From Arenicola marina (Eukaryota > Annelida > Polychaeta > Arenicolidae): a stretch of 64,000 bases of DNA. The notes beneath the pieces were generated by a model. The model saw only the letters and a list, made by a program, of their open reading frames with translations, did not search any database and was not told where the DNA came from. Position 1 is the stretch's first letter, and the number at the start of each line of letters is the position of its first letter. Location: NCBI GenBank assembly GCA_964019135.1, contig OZ025256.1:36242035-36306034 (forward strand), read 5' to 3'. Both the position numbers and the translations under genes were made by a program. Of this stretch, positions 1 to 12,200 are shown in pieces.

Positions 1-2999
1 CGCTCCTTTTGGTGCGTTACCGTACTGCACTAAGAAACGACGTCGCTCCTTTTGGTGCGTTACCGTATTGCACTTAGAAACGACATCGCTCCTTGGGGTG
101 CGTTACCGTACAGCACTAAGAAACGACGTCGCTTCTTTTGGTGCGTTACCGTACTGCACTTAGAAACGACGTCGCTCCTTGTGGTGCGTTACCGTACTGC
201 ACTAAGAAACGACGTCGCTCCTTGTGGTGCGTTACCGTACTGCACTTAGAAACGATGTCGCTCTTTGTGGTGCGTTACCGTACTGCACTAAGAAACGACG
301 TCGTTCCTTGTGGTGCGTTACCGTACTGCACTAAGAAACGACGTCGCTCCTTGTGGTGCGTTACCGTACTGCACTAAGAAACGACGTTGTTCCTTGTGGT
401 GCGTTACCGTACTGCAATAAGAAACGCCGTCGCTCCTTGTGGTGCGTTACCGTACTACACTTAGAAACGAGGTCGCTCCTTGTGGTGCGCTACCGTACTG
501 CACTAAGAAACGACGTCGCCCCTGGTGTGCGTTACCGTACTGCACTATGGAACGACGTCGTTCCTTGTGGTGCGTTACCTTACTGCACTAAGAAACGCCG
601 TCGCTCCTTGTGGTGCGTTACCGTACTGCACTAAGAAACGACGTCACTCCTTGTGGTGCGTTACCGTACTGCACTAAGAAACGACGTCGCTCCTTTTGGT
701 GCGTTACCGTAATGCACTTAGAAACGACGTGGCTCCTTGTGGTGCGTTACCGTACTGCACTAAGAAACGACGTCGCTCCTTTTGGTGCGTTACCGTACTG
801 CACTAAGAAACGACGTCGCTCCTTTTAGTGCGTTACCGTACTGCACTTAGAAACGACGTCGCTCCTTGTGGTGCGTTACCGTACTGCACTGAGAAACGAC
901 GTCGCTCCTTTTGGTGCGTTACCGTACTGCACTTAGAAACGACGCCGCTCCTTGTCGTGCGTTACCGTACTGCACTAAGAAACGACGTCGCTCCTTTTGG
1001 TGCGTTACCGTACTGCACTTAGAAACGACGTCGCTCCTTGTGGTGCGTTACCGTACTGCACTAAGAAGCGCCGTCGTTCCTTGTGGTGCGTTACCGTACT
1101 GCACTAAGAAACGACGTCGTGCCTTGTTGTGCGTTACGGTACTGCACTAAGAAACGACGTCGTTCCTTTTGGTGCGTTACCGTACTGCACGAAGAAACGA
1201 CGTCGCTCCTTTTGGTGCGTTACCGTACTGCACTTAGAAACGACGTCGCTCCTTGTGGTGCGTTACCGTACTGCACTGAGAAACGACGTCGCTCCTTTTG
1301 GTGCGTTACCGTACAGCACTTAGAAACGACGCCGCTCCTTGTGGTGCGTTACCGTACTGCACTAAGAAACGACGTCGCTCCTTTTGGTGCGTTACCGTAC
1401 TGCACTTAGAAACGACGTCGCTCCTTGTGGTGCGTTACCGTACTGCACTAAGAAACGACGTCGCTCCTTGTGGTGCGTTACCGTACTGCACTAAGAAACG
1501 ACGTCGCTCCTTGTGGTGCGTTACCGTACTGCACTAAGAAACGACGTCGCTCCTTGTGGTGCGTTACCGTACTGCAATAAGAAACGACGTCGTTCCTTGC
1601 GGTGTGTTACCGCACTGCACTAAGAAACGACGTCGTTACTTGTGGTGCGTTACCGTACTGCACTAAGAAACGACGTCGTTCCTTGTGGTGCGTTACCGTA
1701 CTGCAATAAGAAACGACGTCGTTCCTTGCGGTGTGTTACCGCACTGCACTAAGAAACGACGTCGTTACTTGTGGTGCGTTACCGCACTGCACTAAGAAAC
1801 GACGTCGTTCTTGTGGTGCGTTACCTTACTGCACTAAGAAACGACGTCGCTCTTTGTGGTGCGTTAGCGTACTGCACTAAGAAACGACGTCGTTCCTTGT
1901 GGTGCGTTACCGTACTGCACTAAGAAACAACGTCGCTCCTTTTGGTGCGTTACCGTACTGCACTAAGAAACGACGTCGCTCCTTTTGGTGCGTTACCGTA
2001 CTGCACTTAGAAACGACATCGCTCCTTGTGGTGCGTTACCGTACAGCACTAAGAAACGACGTCGCTTCTTTTGGTGCGTTACCGTATTGCACTTAGAAAC
2101 GACGTCGCTCCTTGTGGTGCGTTACCGTACTGCACTAAGAAACGACGTCGCTCCTTGTGGTGCGTTACCGTACTGCACTTAGAAACGATGTCGCTCTTTG
2201 TGGTGCGTTACCGTACTGCACTAAGAAACGACGTCGGGCCTTGTGGTGCGTTACCGTACTGCACTAAGAAACGACGTCGCTCCTTGTGGTGCGTTACCGT
2301 ACTGCACTAAGAAACGACGTTGTTCCTTGTGGTGCGTTACCGTACTGCAATAAGAAACGCCGTCGCTCCTTGTGGTGCGTTACCGTACTACACTTAGAAA
2401 CGAGGTCGCTCCTTGTGGTGCGCTACCGTACTGCACTAAGAAACGACGTCGCTCCTGGTGTGCGTTACCGTACTGCACTATGGAACGACGTCGTTCCTTG
2501 TGGTGCGTTACCGTACTGCACTAAGAAACGCCGTCGCTCCTTGTGGTGCGTTACCGTACTGCACTAAGAAACGACGTCACTCCTTGTGGTGCGTTACCGT
2601 ACTGCACTAAGAAACGACGTCGCTCCTTTTGGTGCGTTACCGTAATGCACTTAGAAACGACGTGGCTCCTTGTGGTGCGTTACCGTACTGCACTAAGAAA
2701 CGACGTCGCTCCTTTTGGTGCGTTACCGTACTGCACTAAGAAACGACGTCGCTCCTTTTAGTGCGTTACCGTACTGCACTTAGAAACGACGTCGCTCCTT
2801 GTGGTGCGTTACCGTACTGCACTAAGAAACGACGTCGCTCCTTTTGGTGCGTTACCGTACTGCACTTAGAAACGACGCCGCTCCTTGTCGTGCGTTACCG
2901 TACTGCACTAAGAAACGACGTCGCTCCTTTTGGTGCGTTACCGTACTGCACTTAGAAACGACGTCGCTCCTTGTGGTGCGTTACCGTACTGCACTAAGA
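1..2999. repeat. Zone I HOR, two partial copies at 1,933-bp offset
   Basis: Bases 1-1,066 match 1,934-2,999 nearly base for base at an offset of 1,933 bp (45 monomers less 2 bp, from two 42-bp monomers). Shared rare markers include GACATCG, CGTACAGCAC, CGATGTCGCTCTTTG, ACGTTGTTCC, a TACTACAC monomer and a 42-bp CTGGTGTGCG monomer. The match fails after 1,066, where the first copy continues with AGAAGCGCCG. The region between copies, 1,067-1,933, holds mixed TTTTGG monomers and then two CGGTGTGTTACCGCAC monomers (about 1,600 and 1,730). The first copy is open at the left window edge. Confidence 0.82.
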
Positions 3000-3419
3000 A
3001 ACGACGTCGCTCCTTTTGGTGCGTTACCGTACTGCACTAAGAAACGACGTCGCTCCTTGTGGTGCGTTACCGTACTGCACTAAGAAACGACGACGCTCCT
3101 GGTGTGCGTTACCGTACTGCACTATGGAACGACGTCGTTCCTTGTGGTGCGTTACCGTACTGCACTAAGAAACGCCGTCGCTCCTTGTGGTGCGTTACCG
3201 TACTGCACTAAGAAACGACGTCACTCCTTGTGGTGCGTTACCGTACTGCACTAAGAAACGACGTCGCTCCTTGTGGTGCGTTACCGTACTGCACTGAGAA
3301 ACGACGTCGCTCCTTTTGGTGCGTTACCGTACTGCACTTAGAAACGACGCCGCTCCTTGTCGTGCGTTACCGTACTGCACTAAGAAACGACGTCGTTCCT
3401 TTTGGTGCGTTACCGTACT

Positions 3420-5722
3420 GCACTTAGAAACGACGTCGCTCCTTGTGGTGCGTTACCGTACTGCACTAAGAAACGACGTCGCTCCTTTTGGTGCGTTACC
3501 GTACTGCACTAAGAAACGACGTCGCTCCTTGTGGTGCGTTACCGTACTGCACTAAGAAACGACGTCGCTCCTTGTGGTGCGTTACCGTACTGCACTAAGA
3601 AACGACGTCGCTCCTTGTGGTGCGTTACCGTACTGCAATAAGAAACGACGTCGTTCCTTGCGGTGTGTTACCGCACTGCACTAAGAAACGACGTCGTTAC
3701 TTGTGGTGCGTTACCGTACTGCACTAAGAAACGACCTCGTTCCTTGTGGTGCGTTACCGTACTGCAATAAGAAACGACGTCGTTCGTTGCGGTGTGTTAC
3801 CGCACTGCACTAAGAAACGACGTCGTTACTTGTGGTGCGTTACCGCACTGCACTAAGAAACGACGTCGTTCCTTGTGGTGCGTTACCTTACTGCACTAAG
3901 AAACGACGTCGCTCTTTGTGGTGCGTTAGCGTACTGCACTAAGAAACAACGTCGTTCCTTGTGGTGCGTTACCGTACTGCACTAAGAAACAACGTCGTTC
4001 CTTTTGGTGCGTTACCGTACTGCACTAAGAAACGACGTCGCTCCTTTTGGTGCGTTACCGTATTGCACTTAGAAACGACATCGCTCCTTGTGGTGCGTTA
4101 CCGTACAGCACTAAGAAACGACGTCGCTTCTTTTGGTGCGTTACCGTACTGCACTTAGAAACGACGTCGCTCCTTGTGGTGCGTTACCGTACTGCACTAA
4201 GAAACGACGTCGCTCCTTGTGGTGCGTTACCGTACTGCACTTAGAAACGATGTCGCTCTTTGTGGTGCGTTACCGTACTGCACTAAGAAACGACGTCGGG
4301 CCTTGTGGTGCGTTACCGTACTGCACTAAGAAACGACGTCGCCCCTTGTGGTGCGTTACCGTACTGCACTAAGAAACGACGTTGTTCCTTGTGGTGCGTT
4401 ACCGTACTGCAATAAGAAACGCCGTCGCTCCTTGTGGTGCGTTACCGTACTACACTTAGAAACGAGGTCGCTCCTTGTGGTGCGCTACCGTACTGCACTA
4501 AGAAACGACGTCGCCCCTGGTGTGCGTTACCGTACTGCACTATGGAACTACGTCGTTCCTTGTGGTGCGTTACCTTACTGCACTAAGAAACGCCGTCGCT
4601 CCTTGTGGTGCGTTACCGTAATGCACTTAGAAACGACGTGGCTCCTTGTGGTGCGTTACCGTACTGCACTAAGAAACGACGTCGCTCCTTTTGGTGCGTT
4701 ACCGTACTGCACTAAGAAACGACGTCGCTCCTTTTGGTGCGTTACCGTACTGCACTAAGAAACGCCGTCGCTCCTTGTGGTGCGTTACCGTAATGCACTT
4801 AGAAACGACGTGGCTCCTTGTGATGCGTTACGGTACTGCACTAAGAAACGACGTCGCTCCTTGTGGTCCGTTACCGTACTGCACTAAGAAACGACGTCGT
4901 TCCTTGTGGTGCGTTACCGTACTGCACTAAGAAACGACGTCGCTCCTTGTGGTGCGTTACCGTACTGCACTAAGAAACGACGCCGTTCCTTGTGGTGCGT
5001 TACCGTACTGCACTAAGAAACGACGTCGTTCCTTGTGGTGCGTTACCGTACTGCACTTAGAAACGACATCGCTCCTTGTGGTGCGTTACCGTACAGCACT
5101 AAGAAACGACGTCGCTTCTTTTGGTGCGTTACCGTACTGCACTTAGAAACGACGTCGCTCCTTGTGGTGCGTTACCGTACTGCACTAAGAAACGACGTCG
5201 CTCCTTGTGGTGCGTTACCGTACTGCACTTAGAAACGATGTCGCTCTTTGTGGTGCGTTACCGTACTGCACTAAGAAACGACGTCGGGCCTTGTGGTGCG
5301 TTACCGTACTGCACTAAGAAACGACGTCGCCCCTTGTGGTGCGTTACCGTACTGCACTAAGAAACGACGTTGTTCCTTGTGGTGCGTTACCGTACTGCAA
5401 TAAGAAACGCCGTCGCTCCTTGTGGTGCGTTACCGTACTACACTTAGAAACGAGGTCGCTCCTTGTGGTGCGCTACCGTACTGCACTAAGAAACGACGTC
5501 GCCCCTGGTGTGCGTTACCGTACTGCACTATGGAACGACGTCGTTCCTTGTGGTGCGTTACCTTACTGCACTAAGAAACGACGTCGCTCCTTGTGGTGCG
5601 TTACCGTAATGCACTTAGAAACGACGTGGCTCCTTGTGGTGCGTTACCGTACTGCACTAAGAAACGACGTCGCTCCTTTTGGTGCGTTACCGTACTGCAC
5701 TAAGAAACGACGTCGCTCCTTT
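3420..5722. repeat. Zone I blocks at 2,062-bp and 988-bp offsets
   Basis: The stretch from about 3,420 to 4,590 repeats about 1,360-2,530 at an offset of 2,061-2,062 bp, the one-base change reflecting a 42-bp monomer near 1,809. It includes the paired CGGTGTGTTACCGCAC monomers at about 3,661 and 3,790. About 4,050-4,734 is then repeated at 5,040-5,722, offset 988 bp (23 monomers less one base). The second copy keeps GACATCG, GACGTCGGGCC, ACGTTGTTCC and the 42-bp CCCCTGGTGTGCG monomer. These are ordinary nested satellite duplications. Confidence 0.75.
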
Positions 5723-7660
5723 TAGTGCGTTACCGTACTGCACTTAGAAACGACGTCGCTCCTTGTGGTGCGTTACCGTACTGCACTGAGAAACGACGTC
5801 GCTCCTTTTGGTGCGTTACCGTACTGCACTTAGAAACGACGCCGCTCCTTGTCGTGCGTTACCGTACTGCACTTAGAAACGACGTCGCTCCTTGTGGTGT
5901 GTTACCGTACTGCACTAAGAAACGACGTCGCTCCTTTTGGTGCGTTACCGTACTGCACTAAGAAACGACGTCGCTCCTTGTGGTGCGTTACCGTACTGCA
6001 CTAAGAAACGACGTCGCTCCTTGTGGTGCGTTACCGTACTGCACTAAGAAACGACGTCGTTCCTTGCGGTGCGTTACCGTACTGTGCTTAGAAACGACGT
6101 CGTTCCTTGTGGTGCGTTACCGTACTGCATTAAGAAACGCCGTCGTTCCTTGTGGTGCGTTACCGTACTGCACTAAAAAACGACGTCGTTCCTTGTGGTG
6201 CGTTACCGTACTGTGCTTAGAAACGACGTCGTTCCTTGTGGTGCGTTACCGTACTGCACTAAGAAACGCCGTCGTTCCTTGTGGTGCGTTACCGTACTGC
6301 ACTAAAAAACGACGTCGTTCCTTGTGGTGCGTTACCGTACTGCACTTAGAAACGACGTCGTTCCTTGTGATGCGTTACGGTACTGCACTAAGAAACGACG
6401 TCGCTCCTTGTGGTCCGTTACCGTACTGCACTAAGAAACGACGTCGTTCCTTGTGGTGCGTTACCGTACTGCACTAAGAAACGACGTCGCTCCTTGTGGT
6501 GCGTTACCGTACTGCACTAAGAAACGACGCCGTTCCTTGTGGTGCGTTACCGTACTGCACTAAGAAACGACGTCGTTCCTTGTGGTGCGTTACCGTACTG
6601 CACTTAGAAACGACGTCGTTCCTTGTGGTGCGTTACGGTACTGCACTAAGAAACGATGTCGCTCCTTGTGGTGCGTTACCGTACTGCACTAAGAAGCGCC
6701 GTCGTTCCTTGTGGTGCGTTACCGTACTGCACTAAGAAACGACGTCGTTCCTTGTGGTGCGTTACGGTACTGCACTAAGAAACGACGTCGTTCCTTTTGG
6801 TGCGTTACCGTACTGCACTAAGAAACGACGTCGCTCCTTTTGGTGCGTTACCGTACTGCACTTAGAAACGACGTCGCTCCTTGTGGTGCGTTACCGTACT
6901 GCACTGAGAAACGACGTCGCTCCTTTTGGTGCGTTACCGTACTGCACTTAGAAACGACGCCGCTCCTTGTGGTGCGTTACCGTACTGCACTAAGAAACGA
7001 CGTCGCTCCTTTTGGTGCGTTACCGTACTGCACTTAGAAACGACGTCGCTCCTTGTGGTGCGTTACCGTACTGCACTAAGAAACGACGTCGCTCCTTTTG
7101 GTGCGTTACCGTACAGCACTAAGAAACGACGTCGCTCCTTGTGGTGCGTTACCGTACTGCACTGAGAAACGACGTCGTTCCTTGTGGTGCGTTACCGTAC
7201 TGCACTAAGAAACGCCGTCGCTCCTTGTGGTGCGTTACCGTACTGCACTAAGAAACGACGTCGTTCCTTTTGGTGCGTTACCGTACTGCAATAAGAAACG
7301 ACGTCGCTCTTTGTGGTGCGTTAGCGTACTGCACTAAGAAACAACGTCGTTCCTTTTGGTGCGTTACCGTACTGCACTAAGAAACGACGTCGTTCCTTGT
7401 GGTGCGTTACCGTACTGCACATAGAAACAACGTCGCTCCTTGTGGTGCGTTACCGTACTGCACTAATAAACGACGTCGCTCCTTGTGTTGCGTTACGGTA
7501 CTGCACTAAGAAACGACGTCGTTCCTTGTGGTGCGTTACCGTACTGCACTTAAAAAAGACGTCGTTCCTTGTGGTGCGTTACCGTACTGCACTAAGAAAC
7601 GAGGTCGCTCCTTGTGGTGCGCTACCGTACTGCACTAAGAAACGACGTCGCTCCTTGTGG
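5723..7660. repeat. Zone I block with TGTGCTTAG monomers
   Basis: This block contains the variants ACTGTGCTTAG (about 6,082 and 6,211), CTGCATTAAG (about 6,125), GTGATGCGTTACGG (about 6,368) and AGAAGCGCCG (about 6,692). About 6,300-7,170 recurs at about 11,970-12,840, offset 5,673 bp. The stretch near 7,400-7,640 recurs at about 10,880-11,120, offset 3,481 bp. The TGTGCTTAG segment also reappears at the far right of the window, near 59.7, 60.5 and 63.1 kb, so this sub-block has been shared over more than 50 kb. Confidence 0.75.
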
Positions 7661-9280
7661 TGCGTTACCGTACTGCACTAAGAAACGACGTCGCTCCTTG
7701 TGGTGCGTTACCGTACTGCACTAAGAAACGACGTCGCTCCTTGTGGTGCGTTACCGTACTGCAATAAGAAACGACGTCGTTCCTTGCGGTGTGTTACCGC
7801 ACTGCACTAAGAAACGACGTCGTTACTTGTGGTGCGTTACCGTACTGCACTAAGAAACGACCTCGTTCCTTGTGGTGCGTTACCGTACTGCAATAAGAAA
7901 CGACGTCGTTCCTTGCGGTGTGTTACCGCACTGCACTAAGAAACGACGTCGTTACTTGTGGTGCGTTACCGCACTGCACTAAGAAACGACGTCGTTCCTT
8001 GTGGTGCGTTACCTTACTGCACTAAGAAACGACGTCGCTCTTTGTGGTGCGTTAGCGTACTGCACTAAGAAACAACGTCGTTCCTTGTGGTGCGTTACCG
8101 TACTGCACTAAGAAACAACGTCGCTCCTTTTGGTGCGTTACCGTACTGCACTAAGAAACGACGTCGCTCCTTTTGGTGCGTTACCGTATTGCACTTAGAA
8201 ACGACATCGCTCCTTGTGGTGCGTTACCGTACAGCACTAAGAAACGACGTCGCTTCTTTTGGTGCGTTACCGTACTGCACTTAGAAACGACGTCGCTCCT
8301 TGTGGTGCGTTACCGTACTGCACTAAGAAACGACGTCGCTCCTTGTGGTGCGTTACCGTACTGCACTTAGAAACGATGTCGCTCTTTGTGGTGCGTTACC
8401 GTACTGCACTAAGAAACGACGTCGGGCCTTGTGGTGCGTTACCGTACTGCACTAAGAAACGACGTCGCTCCTTTTGGTGCGTTACCGTACTGCACTAAGA
8501 AACGACGTTGTTCCTTGTGGTGCGTTACCGTACTGCAATAAGAAACGCCGTCGCTCCTTGTGGTGCGTTACCGTACTACACTTAGAAACGAGGTCGCTCC
8601 TTGTGGTGCGCTACCGTACTGCACTAAGAAACGACGTCGCCCCTGGTGTGCGTTACCGTACTGCACTATGGAACGACGTCGTTCCTTGTGGTGCGTTACC
8701 TTACTGCACTAAGAAACGCCGTCGCTCCTTGTGGTGCGTTACCGTACTGCACTAAGAAACGACGTCACACCTTGTGGTGCGTTACTGTACTGCACTAAGA
8801 AACGACGTCGCTCCTTTTGGTGCGTTACCGTAATGCACTTAGAAACGACGTGGCTCCTTGTGGAGCGTTACCGTACTGCACTAAGAAACGACGTCGCTCC
8901 TTTTGGTGCGTTACCGTACTGCACTAAGAAACGACGTCGCTCCTTTTAGTGCGTTACCGTACTGCACTTAGAAACGACGTCGCTCCTTGTGGTGCGTTAC
9001 CGTACTGCACTGAGAAACGACGTCGCTCCTTTTGGTGCGTTACCGTACTGCACTTAGAAACGACGCCGCTCCTTGTCGTGCGTTACCGTACTGCACTAAG
9101 AAACGACGTCGCTCCTTTTGGTGCGTTACCGTACTGCACTTAGAAACGACGTCGCTCCTTGTGGTGCGTTACCGTACTGCACTAAGAAACGACGTCGCTC
9201 CTTTTGGTGCGTTACCGTACTGCACTAAGAAACGACGTCGCTCCTTGTGGTGCGTTACCGTACTGCACTAAGAAACGACG
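7661..9280. repeat. Zone I HOR copy, matches 3.5-4.6 kb and 1.9-3.1 kb
   Basis: The first part repeats about 3,540-4,610 at an offset of 4,126 bp. The part from about 8,087 to 9,280 matches about 1,899-3,090 at an offset of 6,188 bp. Markers are the two CGGTGTGTTACCGCAC monomers (about 7,792 and 7,917), GACATCG at 8,203, GACGTCGGGCC near 8,424, a 42-bp CCCCTGGTGTGCG monomer near 8,641 and a TTTTAGTGCG monomer near 8,945. It is a mosaic of two earlier blocks, as expected from exchange between misaligned copies. Confidence 0.75.
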
Positions 9281-12200
9281 TCGCTCCTTGTGGTGCGTTA
9301 CCGTACTGCACTAAGAAACGACGTCGTTCCTTGCGGTGCGTTACCGCACTGTGCTTAGAAACGACGTCGTTCCTTGTGGTGCGTTACCGTACTGCATTTA
9401 GAAACGCCGTCGTTCCTTGTGGTGCGTTACCGTACTGCACTAAAAAACGACGTCGTTCCTTGTGGTGCGTTACCGTACTGTGCTTAGAAACGACGTCGTT
9501 CCTTGTGGTGCGTTACCGTACTGCACTAAGAAACGACGTCGCTCTCGGTGTACGTTACCGTACTGCACTTAGAAACGACGTCTACCCTTGTGGTGCGTTA
9601 CCGTACTGCACTAAGAAACGACGTCGCTCCTTTTGGTGCGTTACCGTACTGCACTTAGAAACGACGTCGCTCCTTGTGGTGCGTTACCGTACTGCACTAA
9701 GAAACGACGTCACTCCTTGTGGTGCGTTACCGTACTGCACTAAGAAACGACGTCGCTCCTTTTGATGCGTTACCGTAATGCACTTAGAAACGACGTGGCT
9801 CCTTGTGGTGCGTTACCGTACTGCACTAATAATCGACGTCGTTCCTTGTGGTGCGTTACCGTACTGCACTTAGAAACGACGTCGTTCCTTGTGGTGCGTT
9901 ACCGTACTGCACTAAGAAACGACGTCGCTCCTTGTGGTGCGTTACCGTACTGCACTAAGAAGCGCCGTCGTTCCTTGTGGTGCGTTACCGTACTGCACTA
10001 AGAAACGACGTCGTTCCTTGTGGTGCGTTACGGTACTGCACTAAGAAACGACGTCTTTCCTTTTGGTGCGTTACCGTACTGCACTAAGAAACGACGTCGC
10101 TCCTTTTGGTGCGTTACCGTACTGCACTTAGAAACGACGTCGCTCCTTGTGGTGCGTTACCGTACTGCACTGAGAAACGACGTCGCTCCTTTTGGTGCGT
10201 TACCGTACTGCACTTAGAAACGACGCCGCTCCTTGTGGTGCGTTACCGTAGTGCACTAAGAAACGACGTCGCTCCTTTTGGTGCGTTACCGTACTGCACT
10301 TAGAAACGACGTGGCTCCTTGCGGTGCGTTACCGTACTGCACTAAGAAACGACGTCGCTCCTTTTGGTGCGTTACCGTACAGCACTAAGAAACGACGTCG
10401 CTCCTTGTGGTGCGTTACCGTACTGCACTGAGAAACGACGTCGCTCCTTGTGGTGCGTTACCGTACTGCACTAAGAAACGACGTCGTTCCTTGCGGTGCG
10501 TTACCGTACTGTGCTTAGAAACGACGTCGTTCCTTGTGGTGCGTTACCGTACTGCACTAAGAAACGCCGTCGTTCCTTGTGGTGCGTTACCGTACTGCAC
10601 TAAGAAACGCCGTCGCTCCTTGTGGTGCGTTACCGTACTGCACTAAGAAACGACGTCGTTCCTTGTGGTGCGTTACGGTACTGCACTAAGAAACGACGCC
10701 GTTCCTTGTGGTGCGTTACCGTACTGCAATAAGAAACGACGTCGTTCCTTGTGGTGCGTTACCGCACTGCACTAAGAAACGACGTCACTCTTTGTGGTGC
10801 GTTAGCGTACTGCACTAAGAAACAACGTCGTTCCTTTTGGTGCGTTACCGTACTGCACTAAGAAACGACGTCGTTCCTTGTGGTGCGTTACCGTACTGCA
10901 CATAGAAACAACGTCGCTCCTTGTGGTGCGTTACCGTACTGCACTAATAAACGACGTCGCTCCTTGTGTTGCGTTACGGTACTGCACTAAGAAACGACGT
11001 CGTTCCTTGTGGTGTGTTACCGTACTGCACTTAAAAAAGACGTCGTTCCTTGTGGTGCGTTACCGTACTGCACTAAGAAACGAGGTCGCTCCTTGTGGTG
11101 CGCTACCGTACTGCACTAAGAAACGACGTCGCTCTCGGTGTACGTTACCGTACTGCACTTAGAAACGACGTCTACCCTTGTGGTGCGTTACCGTACTGCA
11201 CTAAGAAACGACGTCGCTCCTTTTGGTGCGTTACCGTACTGCACTTAGAAACGACGTCGCTCCTTGTGGTGCGTTACCGTACTGCACTAAGAAACGACGT
11301 CACTCCTTGTGGTGCGTTACCGTACTGCACTAAGAAACGACGTCGCTCCTTTTGGTGCGTTACCGTAATGCACTTAGAAACGACGTGGCTCCTTGTGGTG
11401 CGTTACCGTACTGCACTAAGAAACGACGTCGCTCCTTTTGGTGCGTTACCGTACTGCACTAAGAAACGACGTCGCTCCTTTTAGTGCGTTACCGTACTGC
11501 ACTTAGAAACGACGTCGCTCCTTGTGGTGCGTTACCGTACTGCACTGAGAAACGACGTCGCTCCTTTTGGTGCGTTACCGTACTGCACTAAGAAACGACG
11601 CCGCTCCTTGTCGTGCGTTACCGTACTGCACTAAGAAACGACGTCGCTCCTTTTGGTGCGTTACCGTACTGCACTTAGAAACGACGTCGCTCCTTGTGGT
11701 GCGTTACCGTACTGCACTAAGAAACGACGTCGCTCCTTTTGGTGCGTTACCGTACTGCACTAAGAAACGACGTCGCTCCTTGTGGTGCGTTACCGTACTG
11801 CACTAAGAAACGACGTCGCTCCTTGTGGTGCGTTACCGTACTGCACTAAGAAACGACGTCGTTCCTTGCGGTGCGTTACCGTACTGTGCTTAGAAACGAC
11901 GTCGTTCCTTGTGGTGCGTTACCGTACTGCACTAAGAAACGCCGTCGTTCCTTGTGGTGCGTTGCCGTACTGCACTAAAAAACGACGTCGTTCCTTGTGG
12001 TGCGTTACCGTACTGCACTTAGAAACGACGTCGTTCCTTGTGATGCGTTACGGTACTGCACTAAGAAACGACGTCGCTCCTTGTGGTCCGTTACCGTACT
12101 GCACTAAGAAACGACGTCGTTCCTTGTGGTGCGTTACCGTACTGCACTAAGAAACGACGTCGCTCCTTGTGGTGCGTTACCGTACTGCACTAAGAAACGA

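Noticed and set aside
9247-9765. Long open reading frames on the plus strand with a 43-residue repeat (VRYRTALRN, GALPYCTKKRRR)
   Set aside because: They follow directly from the 43-bp period and the CTAAG/CTTAG alternation, begin mostly at TTG or GTG, lack any promoter or ribosome-site context, and are broken wherever monomer variants change. No protein family is recognisable.
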